Below are positions 1 through 12,031 of a stretch of DNA of 64,000 nt, piece by piece. A model generated the notes under the pieces. It worked only from the letters and a program-made list of their open reading frames with translations. It searched no databases and was not told where the DNA came from. The DNA comes from Phytophthora sp. 'mugwort' (lineage: Eukaryota > Oomycota > Peronosporomycetes > Peronosporales > Peronosporaceae). Location of the stretch: contig JAUCEF010000018.1 in NCBI GenBank assembly GCA_033558025.1, positions 806,001 through 870,000 of the forward strand, written 5' to 3'. Both the position numbers and the translations under genes were made by a program. How positions within the stretch are numbered: position 1 is the first letter of the stretch; every line of letters starts with the position of its first letter.

Positions 1-2280
1 GTAAAATGCCTGACTGCTTCTTCAAATTCGCAAGAATAACGCGAGGGGGAATGCCACAGTCGTCTTGCTCTGCTATGAAAGCTTTCATAGGTTTGGTGAC
101 GCGAGGCTGAGTAGCAACATCACACGATAGTGTTCCACGCATGTGTGAGTTCGAGTTGACCTCGACAAATCATTTTCATTGTGCTGTGCAGTGATGCACC
201 CTCCAGATAATTTTTTCCCGTACTATAAGCAAATTTGCAGCGCAAGCGACGCTCAGTTATTAGGTGTGCCCCGAAACACCCGCTGCACGAGTCAAACTGG
301 AACTTGTGGAAAATCGAAGAGCAGCACATTGACGTCTCCCCGAAACTTGAAAAGGCTTCCTCAGACGTTAAAATCGACACTTCGCGCCATTCTCCTATGT
401 TGGCCAAATCGTCAATGTACCTCTTCATGAGACATAGTTACTTTCCTTGTATGCCATGCCTGCAAAAATCTATGTTTGCTGCTTTTTTTTATAGCGCTGT
501 ACGCCCAGACACATGCGATTATAGTTGATACGTGGATTGGTATGTTTAGCACTAAAATCGTGTATATTCAGACACACTCCTCTCCTGGAAGTACCGCAAT
601 CCTCGTGTCCACGAGTAGCCAGCTCTTACCGTAATCTCGCTGTTAATTGTTACCCCACTGTGCAGCCTAACCCACTCACAGTGAAAAACCTAATGTACAA
701 AAAAAGCTGATGAACGGTACTACCATTATATTCACACATATTCCTCCTCGTAGAAAAACCTGTCAACTACGTCGCCATTTCCAGCCTGCTTCCCGACCTG
801 TTCGTCAGCCAACAATAGAGCATTCAGCGCACTCACAAGCGCTTCGTTGACTGTGCAGGAGTCACTTGTCTCGATCTCGGCCCCTCCCGCACGTCAAACA
901 GCAAGTTGATGTGCTTGAAGCCGCACTTAATAGTCTTGGTGCTCAGCCCGCTTCACGCAGAGTGCAGCCACCGCATTACACGCTTCCTATCGGGTGGTTC
1001 CAGCTTGATTTCCTCGCTGTCCCTCGGAACTTGCATTCTACCACACTCAGCGCGGAAGTAATCAGGCCATTCCCCTCTCCTGCGGTCCTTCAGCGGCTTA
1101 TTTCAGGCTATATCCGCAGGCTGACAGCAGAGGATATATCCGGGATGTACTTGTTGTAGCACGACGTTCTTCCCCGATGACGCGCACTTTTGATTTGTAT
1201 GATTTTCTTTTTTTTGTATCGATGCTGGGTCAAAACGTGCCTACGACGACGGAAATGTTGTGCGTTCTGTAGAGCGCGAGCACTGCCGCCTTTACTGCGA
1301 ACGGCTTGGAGACGTTTTGGGGCTGGCAAGGCCTTCGTCCGTCTCCTGCCGCCGCCGTCCCCCCTCGCATTGTGTGCTTTCACTGCCGTTTGTATAATGT
1401 CGGAATGGCACTGAGCTGGCTAGATTATTTGAATGGTGTAGGTTTTCTGCGAGGTGACAATTAAAAACAAATTGCTACGTTGGTCAGCTGGGTAGGATGA
1501 CAAATTAACAAGGGCGAACAGTTAACAACTAGATTACGGTACCTGCAGATCGATCATTTAAGCGGCTCCCTCAATTTGAGTTGATACAACAGATAGCAAC
1601 CCTTCAGCACTCGCGCCGCCGCCCAATTAAGGCTCCAACACACAAACCACAGCAGCAAGCATTTTGGCGTGCAAAGCTCCGGTCTGGCTGAGAACCCAAC
1701 AACAATCAGTTTATAATCCACAGCATGAGATGGTCGCCTAAACCGTCGCTACTACTCTCCAGCGATACAACGTTCACGCGTAGTTCGAATTTAGGCATAC
1801 TTCGTACCTAAACGGAATAGTTCAGTAGTATCACCAGTTTTAGTCGTGCACCAGCTACAGCCGTTCAGGGGCCCCTGCACTACCCAGCCCAGCTCAAATC
1901 TGTCCGCATTTTAAGATCAAAACCAAGCCCACCATGAGCCTAGAATGTAAGCGCTCTCTGCAGCACGTTTGTATCTGCCAGCGACAAAAATCAAATGTGT
2001 GGAGTGGATGGCGGCGACGGCAGCGCTGGATGGCGAGAAAAGCCTCTCCAGCAAAGCTGTTGACGCATTTCCAGCCTACTTCTGGTGTAACAACCGGCGA
2101 GTTAATCTCAACAAGGCGCGGGACTGGTGGCGGAAGCGTGAGGCTCTGCTGGATCCGTAAGGTGAGCGCCAGCACAAGTTCGCACGCAGCGGAGCCGGCA
2201 ACCGCCACCAGGTCGCATCGAAGACCGTAGGTGGGAGGGACCCAAACGGTGTGTGTAACCTATGTTGATATCTGAGTTGG
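1..2280. other. No recognisable gene; probable old repeat DNA
   Basis: Only short open frames (about 100 codons or fewer) occur on both strands, and none carries a motif I recognise. No LTR, TIR or tRNA-like structure was found by eye. The neighbourhood to the right is transposon debris, so this is most likely decayed repeat sequence, but I see no direct proof. Confidence 0.4.
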
Positions 2281-2559
2281 AGCGCCAGGCGTGAAAATGT
2301 CCTCTAGATTGTTTTTAGATATTGATGTGACTTTGATAGAGGACAGTGCTCACGAAATGTACAACAAACTTTTACGGTAAATGTTTTATTAGACTAGTGA
2401 CTCCTCGTCGAGTCAAGACTTCACAGACATATGCAAATTGTCTACCGCCATCTCAAGGGCAAGAAACAAGTCAGCGGTAAGAATCTGCGCGAGATTCACG
2501 TCTCGGTAACTGTGCATCTTGGGAGTCGAACGCCAATTTGACGACAGCCCTATCGACCC

Positions 2560-3050
2560 CGACTTTCAGAACAACATGGATGAAAGTCATTTCGTCATTG
2601 ACTTAGATGATGACAAGACGCTCGACTTCCGTGGAGCTACCCAAGTCGAATATCGCAGCGTGGTCTCCGGTAAGTTTATGTTAATTTAGTAAAGTTATAT
2701 TTCTTAGCAAAATTTGTTGTTTTAGGGCGCGAGGGAATCGCGGTCTGCGTTCTGCTTCGAGGAGGAAGAAACGCTCGAGTGGAGTGCCCGATGCTCATAT
2801 TTAAAAACAAAAGGCAAATTATCCGACCCGGGGACTGCCAGATGCAACGCAGGTGGTGGCGTATCGGCCGTCGCCCACAGAATTCATCACCATCAACCTA
2901 ATGCAGGAATGGCTGCAAAAAGTGCGGTGCAGGGGGCTAGGTAGGCCGTTCGTCAAGGAGCGCACGCTATGAATGGACAATGCCAGTGGTCACAGGGGGA
3001 CGAGGTCGTTGCGGCTGCAAAAAAGCTGCTCACACAGGTGAAGTTTTTTT
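2560..3050 (+). pseudogene. Decayed DDE_1-superfamily transposase fragment (copy 1)
   Basis: Broken frames together read like the catalytic core of a pogo/Tigger-like DDE_1 transposase. One frame near 2574 gives NNMDESHFVIDLDDDKTLDF followed by RGA, the usual first-aspartate region. Another near 2970 gives MDNASGHRG, the usual second-aspartate region. The frames are interrupted by stops and shifts, so no product is expected. No terminal inverted repeats were identified for this copy. Assignment rests on motif recognition only. Confidence 0.55.
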
Positions 3051-3949
3051 TTCTAACAAAACTGACCTGGTTCAACCGGCCGGCAGGTTACCCATTTAAC
3101 GGATTCAAGAGCATTGGCGGTGTCTTTTCGAGCAGGGGAATATGGCGGCAATTTGGCGGAGCGAGCGGCGTCAAGGGTCGGGTTCATTGCAGAACCCGGG
3201 AATTTTTTTTTTCTTGAACGGCTGCTGAGTGTGTTCGACTAGTGAATTCTGAGCATGACAGAAACGGCCCCAATTCGCCTACTAAGTCAATGATTCTGCC
3301 CGGTTTAGATGTAGTCCCTCTGGGTCGCTGGGAAGTCAAACAGCTAGGACGCCATCTACAAGACATTGTTGCAGCGTTCCGGACGAGTTCAAGAAGAGAT
3401 ACGACGAAGCAGCACAGTCAGTACAGCTTTAGGCTTCCAGGTTTCTATCCCAAATAGTTTTACACCACAATTAGTCGGTCTGTTTTCTGCGGGCCGAGTT
3501 CGTGCACCACTATTAGTCAGGGTCAGATTAAATAGCGTGTGCGGTGTACTTCGTCGGGTTTACTGCGGCCTCGACGGAGAGCAAAGCAAAACTGATCTAC
3601 AAGTGACGTCGCCATCTTGAACCCCCGAGCAAAGTGCACGATGCGGGAGGCTTGTAGGCCAATCACGCGCCCGAGCTCCCACCTTAAGCTTGGTGCTGCC
3701 AGCCGATGTGGAGCAGCGCATTGTAAAATTGATGAATGGCTTCCGCCCAAAGGCTTTACGATTTCGCCACGATGCTCAGGTTGTAAGCGTGTGATTATGA
3801 CCAAGAAGCTGTCGTCCCACCCGAGCATTTCGCGGCTTCGTTGCAATGGCGACATTTTACGTGTGGACACACCACGAACAAGAGTCGCGACCTGATGTTC
3901 GCCAACGAGCACAAGAATTCGCAAAAATAGGTCAGACATGTAGCATAGA

Positions 3950-4660
3950 CTGAAGGTGTGACCGCCATCTTTAACGCTGACCAACTGTCCTTTTCCTTTA
4001 CATGCTGCCAAAAACTCCGCTTTCCCCCTCAAACACCAACACGCTCTGGATGAAGAACGGCAAAAGCGACAACGAGCGCTTCACTGCGATGCTTTGGGTG
4101 ACCCAATTGGGAACCAGTACACGCCTTTTGTCATGTTGAAGACCAAACCGCCAAAGCTCCACGCTGTCCGAGCTGAAAACGTGTCTCTTCGACACATTTT
4201 TGGGCGCCACCTCTGGAAGGAAGCTGAAGGTTTGCAGAAACAACATGACGATAAAATTCACGGCTATGAAGCAGCTTGGTATACTGGTAAAATGACTTTG
4301 CGTTTTTGCGTTTTGGTGACCGCGACCTCTCTGCCCGCGCATGATGCTGCTACTCGACGACTTAGCGGACACTTGGTAGACGGCGGAAGAGTATGCTTGC
4401 TCGCTAGCATCATCCTCGAAAAAGCGCCGCCCAGCTTGACTTGTCTGAGTCAGTCTGTAGATGCTGTCTGGATCAAGCCGATGAAAGGAAAGCTGGGTGC
4501 GATAACTGTGAGAGGAAACTTCGACAGTTCACAGCCAGCATGGAAACGAACAAGTTCAAGATATTGGCGCCTCAGCGCCGTACGATAGCGGTGTGGGTTG
4601 TTCGCGTATGGGAGAACTTGCCGCGGACGACAATTGCGGCTGGTTTTCCATAGTGCGCAC
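3950..4660 (+). pseudogene. Decayed DDE_1-superfamily transposase fragment (copy 2)
   Basis: Pieces in different frames match the C-terminal half of the same broad transposase type as the copy at 42.2-43.6 kb. They include FGRHLWKEAEGLQ (about 4196), LLLDDL followed by a GH-like stretch (about 4340), VDAVWIKPMK (about 4457) and RRTIAVWVVRVWENLP (about 4577). At least two frame changes separate them. This looks like a different subfamily from copy 1. The real signal is on the plus strand; a 169-codon minus-strand frame over part of it is a shadow. Confidence 0.55.
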
Positions 4661-6269
4661 TCACAAGACCAAGCTACCAAATAGGGGAAAGACGTGCTGC
4701 TACGCCTCATCAGTCCGCCATTCCTTTTCTGCCAGCATATCTACTCCCGTCGGATTCTTCTTCGCCATCCTCGGAGGCATCCTCAGCTATGGCTGCCGCG
4801 CCGCTGGGGTAGTTGCTCTCTAAACGGCACCGCTTCTTGCTCTGACGAGACGGCGCCGGGCGGTCACGACCTTGTGGTCCTTCAGGAGTAGTTGCGGGAT
4901 GTCGTTGACATTGCTCCAGTCGGTGTGCCAGATCTGGAAACATGTTTTCTCCCTTCCTTCGCGTATAAAATTACACAGATAGTTGCTGTCGATACACAAC
5001 GTTTTAAACTACTAATTGCATTTGTTTTGAAAAGGAGCTGCATGTACCGTCGATTAACCGTGGAGCACTCCGGGCAGAAGTACTTTAGAATTTTTCTGGG
5101 TTTGACGTTGAAAAGGCGCACACTTTGCACGAACGATGACGCCGCTTGAGGCTCGGCTCGCCGTCGGCGGTATCAGAGTTGTTCTGTAAGCGGTGGCCGT
5201 CTTCATGTTCCCCTCCTAGTCCCGATGGTGGCTGCTTCGCTTCGGATATGGTGCCGTTCGATCTCGTGCCGATGTCGCTTGTTACAAACAAAGCACGCAT
5301 CGCCAACGTTTGTCGATCTTATGCTGGATAAAGGTGGACAAGCGGAAGTGTTGGTTATGTTGACAGGACAATATATACCATATCTCTATTTCGCTGAAAG
5401 CCTCAGCAGAGTAGACCGCTAGCAGATGCCCCTTCATTTCTTTGAAAAATGCGAAGTGCTTGGATGGGCGCTACCTATTTATGGTAGCGAAACACAATAA
5501 ACGCATCCACAAGCGCCATTTCCAACAGTCAGAGAAACAAAGCCTTGTAGCACTTGCGCGTTTTGTAGCACAGTTGCACACTGTACCGCTGCATCCGGAG
5601 CTGATCGTTGACGTCGCCGCCGCCAACCCGGCGGTGGTAGTCGCCAACTCCAGCGCAGGTAGTGGCTGCAGTTTCTCCGTGATTCGCCACACTACCAGCA
5701 TAAAAAGCAGTTATTAATATTAACATACCAATCAAACAAAACAAAAAAGCAGTATTTACTGACAGTGCGAGTTTTCCGACTTCCACCACTTAACAGCATG
5801 TGCACCGGGTTTCGATCTACCCACATGACCGCAGTAATCTGTTATTCTGCGCCAGCTTGATCGTTCCTTGGGGCGGTACTATGACTTTGCGCCGTGACCA
5901 CATTTGGCCCGTAGCCTGACGATCCGTTCGAATTGTTTCCGTGATGTACGTACGACGATGTAACAACTCTACTCCAGCGTCACGGGAGTGTAAAACCGGT
6001 CAGTGACGACGAGACGCCACGGATACGTAGGCGATGGAGATAGTAGACCATTCCTGTTGCGTATAACCGCCGCTTCTCCAGAGTTGTTATCCTTTGGAAT
6101 CGGTGTGCGGGGGTGGGCTTTAGCTCTGCAGTAAATCTCGAGTCTATTGGTGAATAATAAAATAGCTTATGCTGGTTTAGTTTTAGTTTATGTTGCAATA
6201 TGAGTTTTCACGCACATCCATAGTTGACTTTAATCCAACATACACACTTAGACCAAACAAAAATCGTGG

Positions 6270-6450
6270 CAACCCGGAGCATACAACGACCACCGCTGCA
6301 CGTACTTCAAAACTTTCGTACCTCACTTGTGAGTCTTCGCCTGGGTTGGGCCGAGATCGGGATGGGAGTGTTCCCTCGCCGAAACTGATAACTGGTGGAG
6401 CCTCATATCCGCGCGCGAACGTACGCTGGAGCACACCTACCACGGGCCTG
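6270..6450 (-). pseudogene. Possible 5S rRNA-like relic
   Basis: Read on the minus strand, the segment contains GAACACTCCCATCCCGATCT followed by CGG. This closely resembles the conserved helix II/III part of 5S rRNA genes. The rest of a 5S gene, including box C and the closing helix, is not clearly present. It could be a degenerate 5S copy, a 5S-derived SINE head, or chance. Confidence 0.3.
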
Positions 6451-6659
6451 ATCTTTCGCGCTTGGCCAAGTTTGGCCTGGGTGACTTGTTGTTGGAGAAA
6501 TGCATGTAGCCCATGCCGTGAAAGAACCTGTTCTTGGTCATGAATAGGCTGACCGGTTGGCGGGCGGATCTCCCACCGTCTTCAATGACCAATGTGCCAC
6601 GATCCCAACTCCTACGCCCCAATATCACGAACCGTAGATAAGAATCGAGGAACAACATA

Positions 6660-6850
6660 TATACGGCGTCTTGGATTCGGATTGGCCAAATAGCATCAAA
6701 CAACGCCGAATAATTTGGCTCGAATAAATAATCACTCAAGGTGCTCGCGCGAAAAAAAACGAATTCTAAGGTTAGGGGAAACCGAAACAAATAGAAAAAC
6801 ATATGCTTAAAGGGCTACTACAATGACAAAGTAAGGGATTTTTATCACCA
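6660..6850. repeat. Dispersed repeat, copy 1 (partner at 17.74-17.98 kb)
   Basis: The words GATTCGGATTGGCCAAATAG, AGGTTAGGGGAAAC and AGGGCTACTA occur here in the same order and similar spacing as near-identical words at 17.76-17.95 kb. This suggests two diverged copies of one short interspersed or MITE-like repeat. No open frame is shared. Confidence 0.4.
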
Positions 6851-7080
6851 GTACCGCCAAAATCGAGGCTAATTGCAGACTGCCCATAAAAACGTGTGAT
6901 TGGATAAAATGTCTGATCGCTTCAACGTGTAACAGGCCAGGCCAAATATAACTCCAGCAGTCCGCCCTGTTCTATCTTAGCATGAAGCCGTCTTAGCTAG
7001 GCCACTCCATTGCAACTTACGGTCCGTCATCTACCTCTCGTCGCCTGATTTGAACAACCTGCTCCTGATCCTGACTTCTG

Positions 7081-7121
7081 GGTCCGTATGTACGTAGAAG
7101 TTAAGGAGGTACGTACGGACC
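7081..7121. other. Imperfect hairpin, 13-bp arms
   Basis: GGTCCGTATGTAC (7081-7093) faces GTACGTACGGACC (7109-7121), with one mismatch and a 15-base loop. No gene flanks it closely, so a terminator role is not indicated. It may be a remnant of a transposon end. Confidence 0.5.
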
Positions 7122-7465
7122 TAGAAGATAATCAGTATTATATTTTTATAGCGAGACTCACCAACCTACGGTATGGTGTTACTAGCCCTGAAGGCTAGGC
7201 ATGGGCGAAGATAAGCTCTCCTGCAAGACTTTCAGTTCAGCAGAGGATACCAGCAGTTTTCTAAGTGATATAGCTCTCAATGGTCGGAAATCTAATAAGC
7301 AGACGTCTTCGCGTGGAAATAAAAAAGTGAGCATGCGAAGTACAAGTTGCGCGTGGTCTATGACGCTGTCGGTGAGCCGGGGTGAGAACAAAAAGGCAAC
7401 AAACTCAGCAATATATATATAATATATACACATTAAAGACGTTTAAGTTTCCTCTTCCATTCTTA

Positions 7466-8430
7466 TCAAAGTACTTCTTTTGTTTGTGCTGTGCCGCTGC
7501 CATCAAGGACACGGCGAATTACATTCAGCTTGGTTTCTATAAGGAGCCACTTGTTTCCGTAAGGAAACCGGTCCCATGTCCGAGACCTGGGAGGAAAGCG
7601 CTTTCCGAGCCTCTCCCCACTTAGAACTAAAGAAGGGGTGCTGCCTCGCAAAGTGAGCGGCACCCGCGGATGGCGTAAGCCATTCAGATAGAACGGGGTA
7701 TACCCGGTCAATGCGTGAACCGCATGAGTGCAAACTCAACTACTGGCAGTCGTTATGACCAAGTGCGGGGAGCCTCCGCACAGACACTGCGTAGAGTGTC
7801 CTCAAGCATTCGGTTGACACCCTCCGTCTGCCCATCCGTCTGAGGATGATAGGTAGTGGACATGTGCAGCCTTGTTCCAAGCAGTTGGAACAGCGTTCGC
7901 CAGAACGCAGCGGTAAACCGTGGGTCACGATCCGAGACAATTGTCTCCGGCAGACCATGGTGGCAGTAAACACCATCCAGGAACAGCTTCGCAGCCTGTT
8001 CCCCGGTCACTGTGTCTTTGACCGGAGCAAGACGCACCATCTTGCTCAGACGGCACACGAACACCAAGATGCCGGTGTTTCCGTGGCCGTCGGCTGAAAG
8101 GCCAAAGATGAAGTCAAGACTCATCGACTCCCAGCAGTCCGCTGGAACGGGCAGGCTCTGGAAAGGAGCCGAGACGTGCCCCGCGGGTTTCATCCGCTGA
8201 CATGTTTCACATGTCTTCATGTACTGTGCGACCCACTTGTACCTGTGGGTCCACCAAAAGTACTGAGATACCGATTGGAAGGGTTTCTCGCGGCCCAAGC
8301 GACCGCTGGACGGCGCATTGTGCGCCTCCTGTAGGATGTCAAACTTGAGATCCTCGTCGTTTGGTACGACTACACGTGGGGGGGGGGTCCATGGGGCTCC
8401 ACTCGATTTTAATGCAGTCCATCGGCCCAC
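7466..8430 (-). pseudogene. G1 integrase (catalytic core, truncated C-terminus)
   Basis: The frame 7753-8430 holds the integrase. The zinc-binding end shows CETCQRMK. The core aspartates sit in SLDFIFGL and IVSDRDPRF, and the glutamate in TDGQTEGVNR, so the D,D,E triad looks intact. The reading frame then shifts, and the C-terminal part (PFYLNGLRHPRVPLTLRG) continues in 7466-7739. No chromodomain follows here, although the related body at 55 kb has one. The element is otherwise broken, so activity is unlikely. Confidence 0.85.
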
Positions 8431-8594
8431 TCGTATCGATAGAGTCGGGCCTCTGACGTGGCGTGAGCCACTCAGCCTTGGCTTCCTTGCCAGCGGACAG
8501 AAAACGCACGAGACGTACCAGAGCTTCGTCGCCCCGATACGCCATGCGTATCTGATCGTACAGATCGCTCGTGGTACGGCTTATATGCGCCAGC

Positions 8595-8880
8595 TCATAG
8601 TCCGGCCTGCGTGACAACGCATCGGCAAGTACGTTGAGCTTGCCAGGCTTGTACTCGACGCGGAAGTTGTATTTCGCGGAAGAAGGACAGCCACCTCGCC
8701 ATCCGTTGGGACAAATGGGGCGAATTCATGGCCGTCAGTAAGGATGCGTGATCTGCGTAGATCACGAAGGGCTGGAAGCCCAGGAGGTGCACCCGGAACT
8801 TGACAAGGGCTACTTCATGGTAAGTAGCTCTCTGTCACGGGTAGTTCCGTTCGGCAGCCTTGAGCTGCCTGGGCTGAAAC
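8595..8880 (-). pseudogene. G1 RNase H domain fragment
   Basis: The minus strand encodes VKFRVHLLGFQPFVIYADHA and SPHLSQRMARWLSFF, the standard RNase H portion between reverse transcriptase and integrase in Ty3/gypsy polyproteins. The segment is short and its end is frameshifted relative to the domains on either side. Confidence 0.75.
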
Positions 8881-8884
8881 GAGA

Positions 8885-10100
8885 TCACTCATTCACGTCT
8901 GCTGCATCGTGCTGAAGCAATGCATCGCAGACGACGCTGAACGGCTTCGTCTCGTCCGGCAGAGCCAGGACAGGCGCCTTCTGAAGGCTTGCCTTAACAT
9001 TGTCAAAGGTTTCCTGGTGCTCACGCCCCCAGTGCCAGTCGGTATCCTTCTTTAGAAGACCCGGCAAGGGTCTAGCCAGACCCACGTACCTTTCGCTGTA
9101 TTTATGGAGGTAGTTGGCCAAGCCCAGCCACTTCCTCAGGTCCTTCTGGGATCTTGGCGTTGCCCAAGCCGAAATGGCCTTGACCTTTCCCGGGTCGGAT
9201 CGAATGCCGACGTAGCTAACGAAGCAACCGAGGACTTTGATCTCTTGCGCCGCGAAGACGCACTTGTCGATGTTGGCATTGAGCTTGTTCGCTCTCATGA
9301 CCTTCAACACTCGACGGAGGTGCTCAAAATGCACCTCCATAGCCGTCTTGCCTCCCTCGGCACGGCTATGGACGAAGATGTCGTCGAAGTACGACTGTGC
9401 GTACGCACGCAGTGGTCTAAGCAACTGCGTGACCAGGCGATTGAACGTCGCCGGGGCATTAGACAGGCCCTGTGGCATCACAAGCCACTCCCAGAGCATA
9501 CCGCTCGGGGTGCTCACTGCGGTGAGTGGGATATCGCTCTCGCGAATCAAGATCTGGTAGTATCCGTCCACCAGATCCAGGGCGCTGTATAACTTGCACC
9601 CGGCCATGTGTGTTGTTAAAAAAAAGCATCCTTCGCGGGATGGGTGTCTGGGTCGGCACCGTGGCGCTGTTTAGCTTATGAAAAGCATAAACCAGACGCC
9701 GCTTCCTGTTCGGCTTCCGAGCGCAGAAGGTTGGAGTCGAGTGCGGGGATTTCGATTCCCGCACCATGCCTGCCTTGGCCTTTGCGGCGAAGAAGCCATC
9801 AATGACCTCGCTCTTCTGTCGATGCAGTGGCCATTGTCTGGTGACGCAGTACTTTGTGCCCGGCACGAGATCAATCTCGTGCCTGATCCCACGATTCGGT
9901 GATAGTTGAGACGGTGGATCCTTGGACACGATGTCCTCGAACTCCCTCATTAAAGGATACACTGGATGCTTCGGGTTCTTGATAATCTCAGAACCCGAGC
10001 ACGAGGCACGCTGGGAGAAGATGGCCTCCAGGGCGCCCTCGTCCATAACCGAGAAGGAATTCAATTCATCTGGAGTGGACTCTAGCTTCAAGACTACCAC
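8885..10100 (-). pseudogene. G1 reverse transcriptase, frameshifted
   Basis: Two overlapping frames (10,100-9,459 and 9,607-8,885) make up the domain. The upstream one carries the N-terminal fingers, with PLHRQKSEVIDGFFAAKAKA and RRLVYAFHKLN. The downstream one carries the palm (YSALDLVDGYYQI, MPQGLSNAPATFNRLV) and the catalytic YFDD box in SYFDDIFVHS. The frame change falls near 9.6 kb, where an A-run occurs. The catalytic motif is intact, but the polyprotein is not continuous. Confidence 0.9.
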
Positions 10101-10410
10101 CTCCGCGCTTCTCCTGCCTTCAGATCGGCCAGGAATCTGTCGGCATCAACTCTTCGAAGTTTAGAAGCTCTGACACCTCTGGCAGCGGCTCTAGCTGGAT
10201 ACCGCCTGCCTTGACCCGATGGCCGGTCTTGCCGTCGAGGATGTGATAACACCCTTCGCCTGTCCGCGTCGCGTGAAGCGACTCCAGTCTGAAATGAATT
10301 CAGACTCGACTTGCGGTGTCGATTATGTCATTGGCGACGACCGTGACGTGGTACTTCGTTACCCACGTGTGTGGACGTCTCATTGACGACGTCCACAGCC
10401 TCTAGGGCTT

Positions 10411-10662
10411 CGTGTGGAACACGGTTACCCACACAAGAAGCGCATTCCGCCACTTCTTCTTCAGTTAAGATCTCTGGGCGACCTGGTGTGAAACAAGGTT
10501 ACCCACACAGGAAGTGCATTTTGCGTCTTCCTGGACAGTTTCAGTCTGGGTGACTCGGTGTGGAACATGGTTACCCACACACTCGAGAAAGCGCGTAGCG
10601 CGTCTTCCTCGTCAGTTTCAGTCTGGTGACTCGGTGTGGACCTTGATTACCCACCTGGTCGG
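10411..10662. repeat. Four tandem copies of a 72-76 bp unit inside G1
   Basis: Units start near 10,412, 10,486, 10,558 and 10,634. Each begins with a GTGTGGAACANGGTTACCCA-type word, whose ends (GTGTGG and CCACAC) can pair, and ends near CAGTTTCAGTCTGGGTGACT. They lie between the protease and reverse transcriptase of the gypsy element. The corresponding place in the 53-58 kb element has no such array. Confidence 0.75.
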
Positions 10663-11098
10663 TGCCTCCTGGCACCGCCACTATTGAAGCCTCTGCCGCC
10701 GGTCTAGATTCCGGCGGGGCTGAAGGTTATCCTGTAAGGACTGCCACACTCGACCAGGTGCAGCTGATGCTTCCACCGCTTCTAGGGAGTAGCTCAATAC
10801 GTCGGCGGCTCTCAATAATCACTGGATGCTCTTGCATCTCGGCGCCCCTTTCGGACGCCCCAGTTCCTGGCAGAGGTGGGAACATGACTCATCAATGTTC
10901 TGCCAGTACCTGCGGGCCGGCTGACCCCGATGTCTATATTTCGCTAATCGATCCATGGCTCGTGTTTCTCGAGCCAGGGCAAGCCCAGGATCAAGTCACA
11001 CTTGTTCACCTCGAGGACAGTAAACAGCTTCATGCTGTCGAAGTCCTCGAACTTCGCAGATGGAGCTTGAGAACGGTAATCACCGTTCCGTCGGCCAG

Positions 11099-11503
11099 TT
11101 ATACCGACACTATCCAGTTGCCTTTGCTTTCTCGTAAATCATCGGCCAACTTGTTGCTGGTCTCAGCAACAGTCTGGCGGCGTACGAAGCTCTTCGACGC
11201 CCCGGAGTCTAATAAGACTCTGAAGGGATGGGTATATCCCCGTACACTTACGTGTAGTAATAGCAGCACAACGCAGCTCTTCTTCGATTCGAGAGTGCAA
11301 AAAGACTCTCCGGGGCTAAGTCTCCATGGTGCGCGCCACTCGCGCACCGCTCCTAAAGGCTTAGATCTTCCCCAGTAGGGCATCCCGCTCCTGCTGGTGT
11401 CCTGCGTTCCCCTGTCCATGGGGTCGCGGTCTTTGCCAGCGGCCCTTGAACGCGATGGGCTTACGAAGGAATTGTTTTCGTTGTTCCCTCGCAGGACAGG
11501 CAC
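11099..11503 (-). pseudogene. G1 aspartic protease region
   Basis: The minus-strand frame contains FRVLLDSGASKSFVRR, the D-[ST]-G-A active-site signature of retroviral-type aspartic proteases. It overlaps the end of the zinc-knuckle frame upstream, so gag and protease are in different frames. This may be a natural frameshift design or decay. Confidence 0.8.
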
Positions 11504-11896
11504 GTGCCATGTGTCCTAGCTTACCACAGCTATAGCAGCGAATATCATGCTGCTTGGCGAGCCCAAGTTCCATGGGAACTGGCCCGCTGGGGCCTCCACG
11601 ACTTGCTGTCGCTGCCCTTGGCCACATCGCCGCCTGCGTGCGCGCCTGGCGGTGACTGTACTCCTCTTGGAGGGTGATTGGATCGCCTCTTCCAGAGTAT
11701 TGACGTGCACCTGAAATAGCTGGGTGCGGGCCGGGCCTCCCCTGCTCACACATGTCGAATGCGGTCACGCGCTCGACCTGGTCACTGGCGCTGACGATGC
11801 CAAGCTGTGCAAGGCATCCACGCCTAAGATACCAGCGATCTTACGAACGGACTCAAACTGTGAGTCGTTCAGATGAGGAAACTCATCCCGGTCCAT
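11361..11896 (-). pseudogene. G1 gag remnants with zinc knuckle, capsid deleted
   Basis: A start at 11,896 opens MDRDEFPHLNDSQFESVRK, which runs only to about 11,765. A second frame from about 11,768 reaches a CCHC zinc knuckle, CYSCGKLGHMARAC, followed by a basic tail. The two pieces abut with no room for a capsid domain, so the middle of gag appears deleted. Zinc-knuckle proteins bind the element RNA. Confidence 0.75.
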
Positions 11897-12031
11897 GTTG
11901 ATAGAACCCAGGTTTCGAGTAGTAAGCCGCGTAGGCGTGGATTGACTACAAGTGCTACCAAGTGTGACGGGGAACACAACACCTTGCCTACAGGAAGTGT
12001 GGCTTCCGGGAAATTTTCTGGTTTGTGGGAC

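Larger units (their letters stand above)
4661..7030. other. No recognisable gene
   Basis: Short open frames only. The two items that stand out are a 5S-rRNA-like stretch near 6.27-6.45 kb and a repeat at 6.66-6.85 kb shared with 17.7-18.0 kb, both listed separately. Confidence 0.4.

Noticed and set aside
3523..4032. 169-codon minus-strand open frame
   Set aside because: Overlaps a plus-strand transposase relic and has no recognisable domain.
10411..10662. Possible CRISPR-like array
   Set aside because: Repeats are adjacent without unique spacers and lie inside a retrotransposon of a eukaryote; a tandem repeat explains them.
11930..11965. TTGGTAGCACTTG-type primer-binding site for G1 on the minus strand
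   Set aside because: It is about 70 bp from the LTR edge, too far for a PBS, and not matched in the sister element.
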